In this document: positions 1-10,310 of the stretch, one piece after another
How the letters are laid out: each line of letters starts with the position of its first letter
Position numbering within the stretch: the stretch's first letter is position 1
Source: Rhodoferax sp.
GTDB taxonomy: Bacteria > Pseudomonadota > Gammaproteobacteria > Burkholderiales > Burkholderiaceae_C
NCBI GenBank assembly: GCA_024236015.1
Contig: JACKLK010000011.1
Span: 92,342-156,341 of the forward strand
Direction of reading: 5' to 3'
Length of the DNA stretch: 64,000 bases
The notes under the pieces: generated by a model
What the model saw: the letters and a program-made list of their open reading frames with translations, nothing else
Told to the model about the DNA's origin: nothing
Database searches by the model: none
Program-made: the position numbers and the translations under genes

Positions 1-578
1 GCGACCTGCTGCGCAAAACCGGCTGCGGCCACGGTTCCCAGCGTGATCACGATGATCTCCGCGGACAGGATGAAGTCGGTGCGGATCGCGCCGCGGATCT
101 TGTCGCGTTCGAACGCGACGATGTCCTGCTGCGGATCCGCGACCGCGCGCACCAGTTCCGCGTGATGCGCTGCGTCCTCGTGCGCATGCCAGCCCAGCGC
201 ATGCAGGACCTTTTCGGTCCCCTCGAAACACAGGAACAAGCCGCCGAGCATCAGCAGCGGCGTGATCGCCCAGGGCGCGATCGCGCTGATGAGCAACGCC
301 GCCGGCACCAGGATGGCCTTGTTGCGCAACGATCCCTTGGCCACGGCCCAGACCACCGGCAACTCGCGGTCGGCGCGCACGCCGGTGACCTGCTCGGCGT
401 TCAGCGCCAGGTCGTCGCCGAGCACGCCGGCGGTCTTCTTCGCCGCCAGTTGCGTCATCGCCGCGACGTCGTCGGCCGCCGCGATGCCCTTGCGCGCGGC
501 GACCTTGGTCATCAGCGCGACGTCGTCGAGCAAGGTGGCGATGTCGTCGATCAGTGCAAGCAGGCTGGATGCGGCCAT
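1..578 (-). CDS. DUF808 family membrane protein (YedI-like), partial at left edge
   Basis: The reading frame is open from an ATG at 578 to the window edge, giving about 192 residues with no stop. The N-terminus (MAASSLLALIDDIATLLDDV) and the following stretch with AARKGIAAADD and GVLGDDLALNAEQV are typical of the DUF808/YedI inner-membrane family, whose function is unknown. Hydrophobic segments appear around residues 88-115 (a run ending in MLGGLFLCFEG) and near the truncated end. The C-terminal part lies outside the window. The start is 20 bases from the end of the neighbouring methyltransferase gene, so the two may be co-transcribed with the methyltransferase upstream. The family assignment is from recognisable sequence; no function can be given. 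Confidence 0.8.
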   Translation of the reverse strand, partial: MAASSLLALIDDIATLLDDVALMTKVAARKGIAAADDVAAMTQLAAKKTAGVLGDDLALNAEQVTGVRADRELPVVWAVAKGSLRNKAILVPAALLISAIAPWAITPLLMLGGLFLCFEGTEKVLHALGWHAHEDAAHHAELVRAVADPQQDIVAFERDKIRGAIRTDFILSAEIIVITLGTVAAAGFAQQV

Positions 579-597
579 GGGGTCTTTCGCTCGCCGA

Positions 598-1209
598 TCA
601 GCGGCGCGTCAGTGGCACGGCCAGTTCGTGCGACAGGCTGGGATGCGGCACCCGGTCGTACGGTGGCTTGGGCCAATGCCAGTGGGAGCCTGCGAACAAT
701 GCCCGCACCGCGTTGATGTCGCAGTGGTAGGGCGGGCCTTCGATGCGGCCTTCCTGCACCGCGGCCGGACGCGGCATCTGCACGAACAGGCCCCACAACG
801 TGGCTCCGGGCACGAGCCACTGGTGCAGCCGTTGCGCATAGGCGATCCAGTGGTCGGGATGGATGGCGCACAGGCAGGTCTGTTCGTAGATGGCGTCGAA
901 TGGCCGCTGCGGTTCGAAATGCAGCACGTCGGCCTGCAGCACCTCGCCCGCCAGTTGCCGCGACTGCAGCAGTTCGCGCGTCCGTTGCACGGCCGCGGGC
1001 GCGTAGTCCAGGCCGGTCACGTCGAATCCGCGCCGGGCCAGTTCCGCCACCTCCCAGCCGCTGCCGCAACCCGGCACCAGGATGCGGCACGGCGCCAATG
1101 CGCCGCTGTCCAGCCAGGACAGCAGCTGCGGACTGGGGCCGCCCCGGTCCCATGGGGTTTGCCGCTGGTCGAACCGCTGCTGCCAGAACGCGGGGGTCGG
1201 GCCCGTCAC
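598..1209 (-). CDS. TPMT-family SAM-dependent methyltransferase
   Basis: This encodes 203 residues. It opens with the FWQQRFDQRQTPWDRG segment typical of the thiopurine S-methyltransferase (TPMT) superfamily, followed by a SAM-binding motif I (VPGCGSGWEV) near residue 45 and an acidic residue after the next strand (GFDVTGLDYAP). Bacterial members methylate thiols, selenium or tellurium species or other small molecules. The substrate here cannot be read from sequence. There is no signal peptide, so it is cytoplasmic. It is read leftward into the DUF808 gene with a 19-base gap. The family call is secure; any specific thiopurine activity is not. Confidence 0.85.
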   Translation of the reverse strand: MTGPTPAFWQQRFDQRQTPWDRGGPSPQLLSWLDSGALAPCRILVPGCGSGWEVAELARRGFDVTGLDYAPAAVQRTRELLQSRQLAGEVLQADVLHFEPQRPFDAIYEQTCLCAIHPDHWIAYAQRLHQWLVPGATLWGLFVQMPRPAAVQEGRIEGPPYHCDINAVRALFAGSHWHWPKPPYDRVPHPSLSHELAVPLTRR

Positions 1210-1279
1210 GGCACGCGCCTCGTCACGATCGACATGATGCCGCCCATGGCGCCGCGAACCCGGTGTGCCCGCGCCGGCA

Positions 1280-3586
<2,307 letters not shown>

Positions 3587-3769
3587 GGTGTTTCGTGGGT
3601 CTGCGGGTTCGGGTCAACAAGGGCGGGACAGGCGATAGGCTAACGCATCGCGGCCCAGGCGGCTGCTGGTGTTTATGCCAATAGAGCATCGCATTGTGCT
3701 CGATGGGAGTAAGCTGTAGGCTGTGAGTGGACGCCACTGCCAGGGCGAACCTGGCGCGATTGGACAAGC

Positions 3770-5182
3770 ATGAAAAACGACATCCCCGCCCCGCTGGAAC
3801 TGGCGCTTGCGCTGCAGCGCGACGCCTATCTGGCGCATCCGGTTCCCAGCCTCGACGAACGCCTGGCCGACCTGCGCACCCTGCAACGTTTCATCCGTGA
3901 AAACAAGGATGCCTTGTGCGAGGCCATCAGTGCCGATTACGGCCACCGTTCGACACACGAGACCCTGCTGGCCGAGATCTTCCCGGCCGTCGACGGCATC
4001 GACCATGTCGCCCGGCACCTGCGCGGCTGGATGAAGACGCAGCGCCGTTCGGTCGACCTGCGCAATTTCCTGGGTGCGCGCAACCGGGTGATTCCGCAGC
4101 CGCTGGGCGTGGTCGGCGTCATCGTGCCGTGGAACTTTCCGGTCAACCTGAGCATGGTGCCGCTGACCTACATCTTCGCGGCCGGCAATCGCGCCATGGT
4201 CAAGATGAGCGAGAACTCGCGCCACCTGGCGCGACTGCTGATCGAGAAGATCCCGGCCTATTTCCCGCCCGAGAAGCTGCAGTTCTTCGACGAGGTCGGC
4301 GGCGTCGGCGTGGCGTTCTCGAAGCTGCCGTTCGATCACCTGCTGTTCACCGGCTCCGGCCAGACCGGCCGTGCGGTGATGGCCGCGGCGGCGCAGAACC
4401 TGTGCCCGGTCACGCTGGAACTCGGCGGCAAGGCGCCGGCCATCCTGTGCGACGACTTTCCGCTGCGCAAGGCCGCCGAACGCATCCTGTTCGTCAAGTA
4501 CCTCAATGCCGGCCAGATCTGCACCTCGGTCGACCACCTGTGGATGCCCCAGGCCAAGATCGCGCAGTTCGTCCAGGAGGCACAGCGCATCGTGCCCCAG
4601 CGATATCCGTCGCTCGACTCGCCGGACTACACCTCCATCATCGACCAGACCGCGTTCGACCGCCTGATCGGCGCACTCGACGAGGCGCGCGCGCGTGGTG
4701 CGCAGGTCATCCAGCTGGTGCCGGGGCCGGACCATGATGCCGCCACGCGCAAGATCGCGCCGTGCATCGTGCTCGACGCGCCGCCCGACAGCATCCTGTG
4801 GAAACGCGAGATCTTCGGGCCCATCTTGCCGATCCGCGGATTCCAGGCGCTGGACGAGGTGGTCGCCGCCGTCAACGCCGGTCCGCGGCCGCTGGCGATC
4901 TATCCCTTCTCCAACGACCCGCAGGTGGTGCAGATGCTGCTCGAGCGCGTGATGTCCGGTGGCGTGTCGGTCAACGACGGCCTGTTCCACGTGGGCCAGC
5001 ACGACCTGCCGTTCGGCGGCGTCGGCGACTCCGGCATGGGCCACTACCATGGCAAGGAGGGGTTCCTGACCTTCTCCAAGCTGCGCCCGGTGTTCTACCA
5101 GGCCCGTTTCTCCAGCCTGAAATTCATGATGCCGCCGTATGGCAGGTTCGCCAGCAAGATGCTGGCCTTCCTGATCAAGTAG
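3770..5182 (+). CDS. coniferyl-aldehyde-type dehydrogenase (ALDH3-like)
   Basis: This 470-residue aldehyde dehydrogenase belongs to the group annotated as coniferyl aldehyde dehydrogenase (CalB), related to ALDH3 enzymes. It has PWNFPVNLSMVPL, the FTGSGQTGRAV coenzyme loop, the general-base glutamate in ELGGKAP (Glu217) and the catalytic cysteine in GQICTS (Cys251). The C-terminal FMMPPYGRFASKMLAFLIK is ALDH3-like. It should oxidise an aromatic or long-chain aldehyde to the acid with NAD(P). The next gene downstream is a wax ester synthase/DGAT, which makes a fatty-aldehyde role equally possible. It is divergent from maeB, with 183 bases between the two starts. The family is certain, the substrate is not. 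Confidence 0.88.
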   Translation: MKNDIPAPLELALALQRDAYLAHPVPSLDERLADLRTLQRFIRENKDALCEAISADYGHRSTHETLLAEIFPAVDGIDHVARHLRGWMKTQRRSVDLRNFLGARNRVIPQPLGVVGVIVPWNFPVNLSMVPLTYIFAAGNRAMVKMSENSRHLARLLIEKIPAYFPPEKLQFFDEVGGVGVAFSKLPFDHLLFTGSGQTGRAVMAAAAQNLCPVTLELGGKAPAILCDDFPLRKAAERILFVKYLNAGQICTSVDHLWMPQAKIAQFVQEAQRIVPQRYPSLDSPDYTSIIDQTAFDRLIGALDEARARGAQVIQLVPGPDHDAATRKIAPCIVLDAPPDSILWKREIFGPILPIRGFQALDEVVAAVNAGPRPLAIYPFSNDPQVVQMLLERVMSGGVSVNDGLFHVGQHDLPFGGVGDSGMGHYHGKEGFLTFSKLRPVFYQARFSSLKFMMPPYGRFASKMLAFLIK

Positions 5183-5257
5183 GCCAGCTGGCAGGTTGCC
5201 GACCCTCAACCCCTTGGCCTGCCGCACGGCCGGGCCCGCATGAAAGGCCCGACCGCG

Positions 5258-6928
5258 ATGCGACAACTCTCCGGACTGGACGCCAGCTTCCTGTTCCTCG
5301 AAACGCCGCAGATGCCGATGCATGTCGGCGCGTTGCACCTGTTCGAGCTGCCCCGGGGCTACCGTGGCAGCTACGTGCGGGATCTGCGCCGGCACGTCGA
5401 GCAGCGCCTGCCCCTGCTGCCGGTGTTTCGCCGCAGGTTGTGGTGGATGCCGCTGAACCTGGCCAATCCGGCCTGGGTCGATGTCGCGCCCGACCTGAGC
5501 CAGCACATCGTCGAGATCAAGCTGCCCAAGGCCGCCGCGGGCGCCGACGCGCTGCAGGCGCTCGAAGCCCAGGTCGGCCTGCTGCATCCGGTGCTGCTCG
5601 ACCGCAGCCTGCCGTTGTGGAAGATGCATGTGTTCACCGGCCTGGCGCCGGGGCCGGACGGCCGCAAGCGGGTCGGCGTCTACACCCAGCTGCACCATGC
5701 GGCGGTGGACGGCCAGGCGGCCGTGGCGCTGGCCAACACCTTGCTCGACGTGACGCCGCAGCCGCGCACGATCGAGATCGTGCGCAGCACCCGGCGCAAG
5801 GTGTTCCGGCTGAGCATGGCCGAGATGCTGCGCGGCGCGCTCGGCAACGAGATCGCGCAGGTGTCCCGGATCGTGCGCGATCTGCCGTCCACGGTCGGCA
5901 CCCTTTCCGGTGCGGCGCGCACCGCGGTGGGCAGCAGCGCCTTGTTCGGCCTGCGCAAGGGCCGGGTCAGCAACCTCACGCTGGCGCCGGCAACCCCGTT
6001 CAACGTGTCGGTCGGTACCGGCCGCGCGTTTGCCGCCGTGAGCCTGCCCATGGCCGAACTCAAGGCGCTGGGCAAGTCCATGGGCGCGACCATCAACGAC
6101 ATGGTGCTGGCGGTGTGCTCGGGCGCATTGCGCAGCTACCTGCAGGGTCGGGGCGTGCTGCCGAAGAAAAGCCTGGTCGCCGCGGTGCCGATCTCGCTGC
6201 GGGCGGCCGGCGACACGTCCAGCGACAACCAGGCGTCGATGTCGGTGATCAGCCTGGGTACGCACCTGCCGGATGCCGGCGCGCGGCTGGCACACGTGAA
6301 GGCCGCCACGGCGGCGATGAAGTCGGCCATGGGCAGCGTCAAGAGCATCCTGCCCACCGACTATCCGTCGATCGGCGTGCCCTGGCTGCTCGAGGCCGCG
6401 ACCGCGCTGGTGGGCAAGACCAGGGTGGCCGACCGGCTCGGGCAGGTCACCAACGTCACGATCTCCAACGTGCCGGGGCCGCCGGTGCCGCTGTACATGG
6501 CCGGGGCCCGGATGTTGACCAACTATCCGACCTCGATCGTCGTGCACGGCATGGCGCTGAACATCACGGTGCAGAGTTACGACCAGTCGCTGGATTTCGG
6601 GCTGATGGCGGACGCCGCCGCGGCGCCGGACGTCAAGGCGCTGGCCGACGCGATCACGGCGGAATTCGACGCCTTGCGCGCATTGCGCGTCGATGCCGTT
6701 GCGGCGCCCGCGCCCGCGGCCAAGCCGGCCGCCCGCGTGCGCCGCGCCACGGGCGCCGACAGCGGCAAGAAGCGCACGTCGGCCCGCGCCGCAAGCCCGT
6801 CCCAGGCCGCCGGCAAGCCCGTGGCCAAGCGCACGGCCAAGCGCGCGGCCAAAACGGCCGCCGCGACGGCCGGCGAGGGCGTCGCGCCACGCCGCAGCGC
6901 GGCCCGCCGCAAGCCTGCGCGGGCCTGA
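5258..6928 (+). CDS. wax ester synthase / diacylglycerol acyltransferase with basic C-terminal tail
   Basis: This encodes 556 residues of the WS/DGAT family, which joins acyl-CoA to fatty alcohols or diacylglycerol to form storage lipids at the inner membrane. The active-site motif HHxxxDG is present as HHAAVDG (residues 146-152), and the conserved NVPGPPVPLYMAGA segment lies further on. I prefer the ATG at 5258 over 5240 because the family begins M-R-x-LSGLDASF and AAAGG lies 10 bases upstream. The last ~76 residues (DNA 6698-6925) are unusual: 20 Lys/Arg and 2 acidic residues among Ala, Pro, Ser and Thr, resembling histone H1-like or PhaF-like nucleoid-binding tails. It lies 75 bases after the aldehyde dehydrogenase. 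Confidence 0.92.
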   Translation: MRQLSGLDASFLFLETPQMPMHVGALHLFELPRGYRGSYVRDLRRHVEQRLPLLPVFRRRLWWMPLNLANPAWVDVAPDLSQHIVEIKLPKAAAGADALQALEAQVGLLHPVLLDRSLPLWKMHVFTGLAPGPDGRKRVGVYTQLHHAAVDGQAAVALANTLLDVTPQPRTIEIVRSTRRKVFRLSMAEMLRGALGNEIAQVSRIVRDLPSTVGTLSGAARTAVGSSALFGLRKGRVSNLTLAPATPFNVSVGTGRAFAAVSLPMAELKALGKSMGATINDMVLAVCSGALRSYLQGRGVLPKKSLVAAVPISLRAAGDTSSDNQASMSVISLGTHLPDAGARLAHVKAATAAMKSAMGSVKSILPTDYPSIGVPWLLEAATALVGKTRVADRLGQVTNVTISNVPGPPVPLYMAGARMLTNYPTSIVVHGMALNITVQSYDQSLDFGLMADAAAAPDVKALADAITAEFDALRALRVDAVAAPAPAAKPAARVRRATGADSGKKRTSARAASPSQAAGKPVAKRTAKRAAKTAAATAGEGVAPRRSAARRKPARA

Positions 6929-6993
6929 TCAGGGCTGATCGGCGTCGGCGGCTGGCGCGCCAGGCTGCTGCGTGGCGCGTGATCGGAACCGCG

Positions 6994-7908
6994 TCAGGCG
7001 AACTCCGCGCCGGCGTATTCGGTATCGGGCTGCAGCGCCCCCGACAGCAGCTGGTGTTGCCAATGGGCCAGTGCCGCCCGGTGCTCCTTCGACACCGCGT
7101 CGCTGCAGACCAGGCGCACGCAGTCGGGGTTCTCCAGTCCGTAGCGCCGCACGGTGCGTGGCAGGAACCGGTTGTCGGCATGGTCTTCGATCGCCTGCAG
7201 CGCGCAACTGCCCGAGTCCGCGACCGCCGAGGCCAGGAACACGGCGGGGTCGCGCTCGACCCAGTCCAGCACGTTGCCGATCTGCCGCATGTCCAGTTCG
7301 CGGCAGGCCTGGGTGACGCCGTCGCGTCCGCCGTCGATCATCGCGAACACGATGTCGGCGCCTCCATGGCGCAGGTCGTGGGCCACGGCATAGGCGCGCT
7401 CGGGGTCGTGCTGGTTGCCGATGAAGGTGGTCAGCAGCCGGCAGTTGTTGCCGACGGCGCGAACACCGTGGGCGAAGGCGGCGCGGCCCTTGAGGCCGGG
7501 GCGCACCCGCTCGCCGGACAGATGGGCCACGATGCCGGTGCGCGAGTGCAGCGCGGCCAGCACGCCGGCCAGGAAGGCGGACTGCTCCTGCAGCACTTCA
7601 TAACAGGCGCTGTTGGCGGCCGTCGTGTGTCCCTGGGTGACGGCAAATTGCATGGCGGGGAATTCGTCGCACACCAGGGCGACCGGTTCGTCGCCCTGGC
7701 CGCCGTGGGCCACCAGCAGGTCCAGCCCGCTGGCACAGATCTGGCGCAGGTGGTGCGCCCGGTCGTCGGTATCCGCCGCACCGATCCAGTGCACCTGCAC
7801 CGCATGGCCACGTTCGCGGGCGCGCAATGCGCCGCGCAAGCCGGATTCATTGAAGCTGCCCTTGCCTTGCGGCCCGAACAGGGCGACCGCCACGCGTGCC
7901 TTGTTCAT
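6994..7908 (-). CDS. BMP-family (BmpA/PnrA-like) ligand-binding protein without signal peptide
   Basis: This 304-residue protein starts directly with MNKARVAVALFGPQGKGSFNESGL. This fits the BMP periplasmic-binding fold, including the SFN motif near the start of the mature domain, as do later parts such as FAMIDGGRDGV. No signal peptide or lipobox precedes the domain, so as read it is cytoplasmic, whereas BMP receptors are normally exported. The ATG overlaps the stop of the upstream Bug gene (ATGA), so translational coupling is likely. It is the last gene of the leftward purine operon headed by gntR. It may sense or carry a purine-derived ligand rather than work as a transport receptor. The family call is moderately secure; the role is unknown. 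Confidence 0.72.
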   Translation of the reverse strand: MNKARVAVALFGPQGKGSFNESGLRGALRARERGHAVQVHWIGAADTDDRAHHLRQICASGLDLLVAHGGQGDEPVALVCDEFPAMQFAVTQGHTTAANSACYEVLQEQSAFLAGVLAALHSRTGIVAHLSGERVRPGLKGRAAFAHGVRAVGNNCRLLTTFIGNQHDPERAYAVAHDLRHGGADIVFAMIDGGRDGVTQACRELDMRQIGNVLDWVERDPAVFLASAVADSGSCALQAIEDHADNRFLPRTVRRYGLENPDCVRLVCSDAVSKEHRAALAHWQHQLLSGALQPDTEYAGAEFA

Positions 7909-8888
7909 ATGGTCGCCCCGGTCTGCTTGACGGCGGGCGCCCAGGCCAGCACCTGCTCGCGCACGAAATCGGCAAATTCGCTGCGCGACTTGGTGGCCAG
8001 CTCGAAACCCATCTGGCGCAGCCGGCTCTGGACCTCGGGCATTTTCAGCACCTGGTCGGCCGCTTGCTGGAACGCCTGGGCCACGTCCTCGCTCAAGCCG
8101 GCCGGTGCGGATATGCCGACGAAGTTCTCCGCCACCAGCGACGGATAACCCAGTTCGACGACGCTGGGCACATCGGGAGCGGTCGGCGCGCGCCGGGGTG
8201 CCGTCAGCGCCAGCAGCCGCAGCTGTCCGCTCTGCTGGAACTGCAGGTTCTGCGGCAACGCGTCGATGGCGACCTTGATCTGGCCGCCGAGCAGGTCGTT
8301 GCGCATCGGGCCGGCGCCCTTGTACGGGATATGCAGCATCCGGATGCCGGCCTTGCGCGCCAGCATCTCGCCGACGATATGGCCCACCGACGCGGCGCCG
8401 CCACTGCCGAACGCGACGCCGTCCGGCTGCGTCCGGGCCCAGGCGATGAAGCCGGCGAAATCCTGGATCGGCAGCGACGGGTGCACCACCAGTACCGTCG
8501 GCACGGCACCAATATAGGTCAGGTGGGTGAAGCTGCGGATCGGGTCGTACGAGGGTTTGTCCATCAGCGCCGGCGAGATCGACATCGGTGCGGAGTTGGA
8601 CATCAGCAAGGTGTAGCCGTTGGCGGGAGCGCCGGCCACGGCCGCGGCACCGATGGTCGAGGCGGCGCCGGGCTTGTTGTCGATGACGACCGGCTGGCCG
8701 AGTTTCTCGGCCAGCAGCGGTCCGATCAGGCGCGCGACGATGTCGCTGGATCCGCCCGGCGGAAAGGTCACGACGAGCCTGATCGGCTGGCTGGGCCAGC
8801 TCCGGGTTTGTGCGGACACGGAACGGGACAGCGCGGGCACGGTCAAGGCGGCAAGACCGGACACGAAGTGGCGGCGGCAGATGGACAT
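7905..8888 (-). CDS. Bug-family tripartite tricarboxylate transporter substrate-binding protein
   Basis: This encodes 327 residues, a periplasmic receptor of the Bug (TctC) family. The N-terminus has a twin-arginine-like signal (CRRHFVSG) with probable cleavage after SVSA. The mature part begins with the family pattern WPSQPIRLVVTFPPGGSSD and continues with VIDNKPGAASTIG and HIPYKGAGP. The start at 8888 has AGGAGA about six bases upstream and is preferred over longer in-frame extensions. Bug proteins bind carboxylates, amides or amino acids for a TctAB permease, which is not in this window, so it is an orphan receptor or shares a distant permease. It sits in the purine/allantoin operon, so a ureide or carboxylate ligand is a reasonable inference. 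Confidence 0.9.
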   Translation of the reverse strand: MSICRRHFVSGLAALTVPALSRSVSAQTRSWPSQPIRLVVTFPPGGSSDIVARLIGPLLAEKLGQPVVIDNKPGAASTIGAAAVAGAPANGYTLLMSNSAPMSISPALMDKPSYDPIRSFTHLTYIGAVPTVLVVHPSLPIQDFAGFIAWARTQPDGVAFGSGGAASVGHIVGEMLARKAGIRMLHIPYKGAGPMRNDLLGGQIKVAIDALPQNLQFQQSGQLRLLALTAPRRAPTAPDVPSVVELGYPSLVAENFVGISAPAGLSEDVAQAFQQAADQVLKMPEVQSRLRQMGFELATKSRSEFADFVREQVLAWAPAVKQTGATI

Positions 8889-9072
8889 GGCGTCTCCTGG
8901 GGTGTTGCAGAAGCGGCATGGCCGTGGCCCTGCCTCCTGCCACACACAATGCAAGTGACATGCCAGCCCGGCGCACGGCACGCGGGCTTGCCGCCACGGC
9001 AACGCGGCGGTCCGCGGCCGGTCGTGCGCCATTTGTGACCGGCGGTCGCCGGCCACGGTCGTTGGCGGGCCG

Positions 9073-10296
9073 TCAGGCCAGCAGGTCGTGCAGGCTGCGC
9101 GCGATCACCTGGGTGGCGCGGCGCAGGTCCTCGAGTTCGAGCCGTTCGTCGGCGCGCTTGGCGTGCGACTCCAGCACGGTGCGCGGCCCCGCGCCGTAGA
9201 TCACGCCGGGGATGCCGGCCTCGCAGAACAGGCGCACGTCGGTGTACAGCGGAGTTCCCAGCGCGGGGATCTTCTCGCCGAACACCTGCTCGCCGTGTTG
9301 CTGCAGTGCCGACACCAGCGGCTGGTTGCCCGGCAGCGGCCGCATCGCCTTGGCCAGCAGCATGCGGCGGACCTCCACCGTGACGCCGGGCATCGCGGCG
9401 GCCGCCTGGTCGATGATGCCGCGCAGCGTGGCCTCGACCTCGGTGGGGTCTTCCTCCGGGATCATGCGGCGGTCGAGCTTGAAGCTGGCGCGCCCGGGCA
9501 CCACGTTGGTGTTGGTGCCGCCTTCGATCATGCCGACGTTCAGGTAGGGGTGCGAGATGCCCTCGACCTGCGAGGTGACCGAGCGGTACAGCGTGTTCTG
9601 CGCATACAGCGCGTTCAGGATCTGCACCGCGGCATGGATCGCATCCACGCCGGAATCGGGAATGGCGGCATGCGCCATCTTGCCGTGCACCGTGACCTCC
9701 ATCTGCAGGCAGCCGTTGTGCGCGGTGATGACCTGGTAGCTGAAGCCGGCGGCGATCATCAGGTCCGGCCGCACGATGCCGTGCTTGAGCAGCCAGGCCG
9801 GGCCGACCTCGCCGCCGAACTCCTCGTCGTAGGTGAACAGCAGCTCGACGCTGCCGCGGGCCGGCCGTGCCACGGCCTCGAGCGCACGCACCGCGAAGGT
9901 GTAGGTGGAGAAATCGCACTTGCTCACGGCCGCCGCCCGGCCGTAGATGCGGCCGTCCGCGATCTCGCCGCCATAGGGGTCGTGGGTCCAGCCCTCGCCC
10001 GGAGGCACCACGTCGCCGTGCGCATTGAGCAGCACGGTGGGACCGTCGCCATAACGCCGTCGCGCCACCAGGTTGGTGACCGACTCCATGCCCACCGCCC
10101 GCACCTCGGCCTGGGGCACGGCGTGTTGTTCCACGTCGATGTCCATGGCCTGCAGCAGTTGCGCGGTGCGTTCGGCATGCGGCGCGTTGTTGCCCGGCGG
10201 CGTGTCGGTGGGGACCTTGATCAGTTCCTGCAGGAAGCGGACCTGTTCGTCGAAATGCCGGTCGATCCAGGCGTCGAGTTGTTCGTAGGTGTTCAT
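9073..10296 (-). CDS. M20-family metallohydrolase with atypical metal-site motif
   Basis: This encodes 407 residues of the M20 amidohydrolase/peptidase superfamily (ArgE/DapE/CPG2 group). The first metal ligands are in NAHGDVVPPG, the catalytic and ligand glutamates in YDEEFGGEVGP, and the late histidine in ESHAKRADE. The usual GRGxxDMKG bridging-aspartate motif instead reads GRAAAVSKCDF, so the Asp is displaced or the site differs. There is no signal peptide. It lies 14 bases after the uraD/allC fusion and 184 bases before the Bug gene, in an operon for allantoin breakdown. An amidohydrolase step on a ureide or carbamoyl intermediate is plausible, but the substrate cannot be read from sequence. 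Confidence 0.85.
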   Translation of the reverse strand: MNTYEQLDAWIDRHFDEQVRFLQELIKVPTDTPPGNNAPHAERTAQLLQAMDIDVEQHAVPQAEVRAVGMESVTNLVARRRYGDGPTVLLNAHGDVVPPGEGWTHDPYGGEIADGRIYGRAAAVSKCDFSTYTFAVRALEAVARPARGSVELLFTYDEEFGGEVGPAWLLKHGIVRPDLMIAAGFSYQVITAHNGCLQMEVTVHGKMAHAAIPDSGVDAIHAAVQILNALYAQNTLYRSVTSQVEGISHPYLNVGMIEGGTNTNVVPGRASFKLDRRMIPEEDPTEVEATLRGIIDQAAAAMPGVTVEVRRMLLAKAMRPLPGNQPLVSALQQHGEQVFGEKIPALGTPLYTDVRLFCEAGIPGVIYGAGPRTVLESHAKRADERLELEDLRRATQVIARSLHDLLA

Positions 10297-10310
10297 GTCG
10301 GGTCCCGGTG

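Noticed and set aside
3614..6547. 977-residue open frame on the minus strand
   Set aside because: It runs antisense through the aldehyde dehydrogenase and the WS/DGAT gene, both with intact motifs. Its composition is typical of a shadow frame.
4762..8148. 1128-residue open frame on the plus strand
   Set aside because: It crosses several genuine genes in a wrong frame and ends inside the Bug gene. It has no domain pattern.
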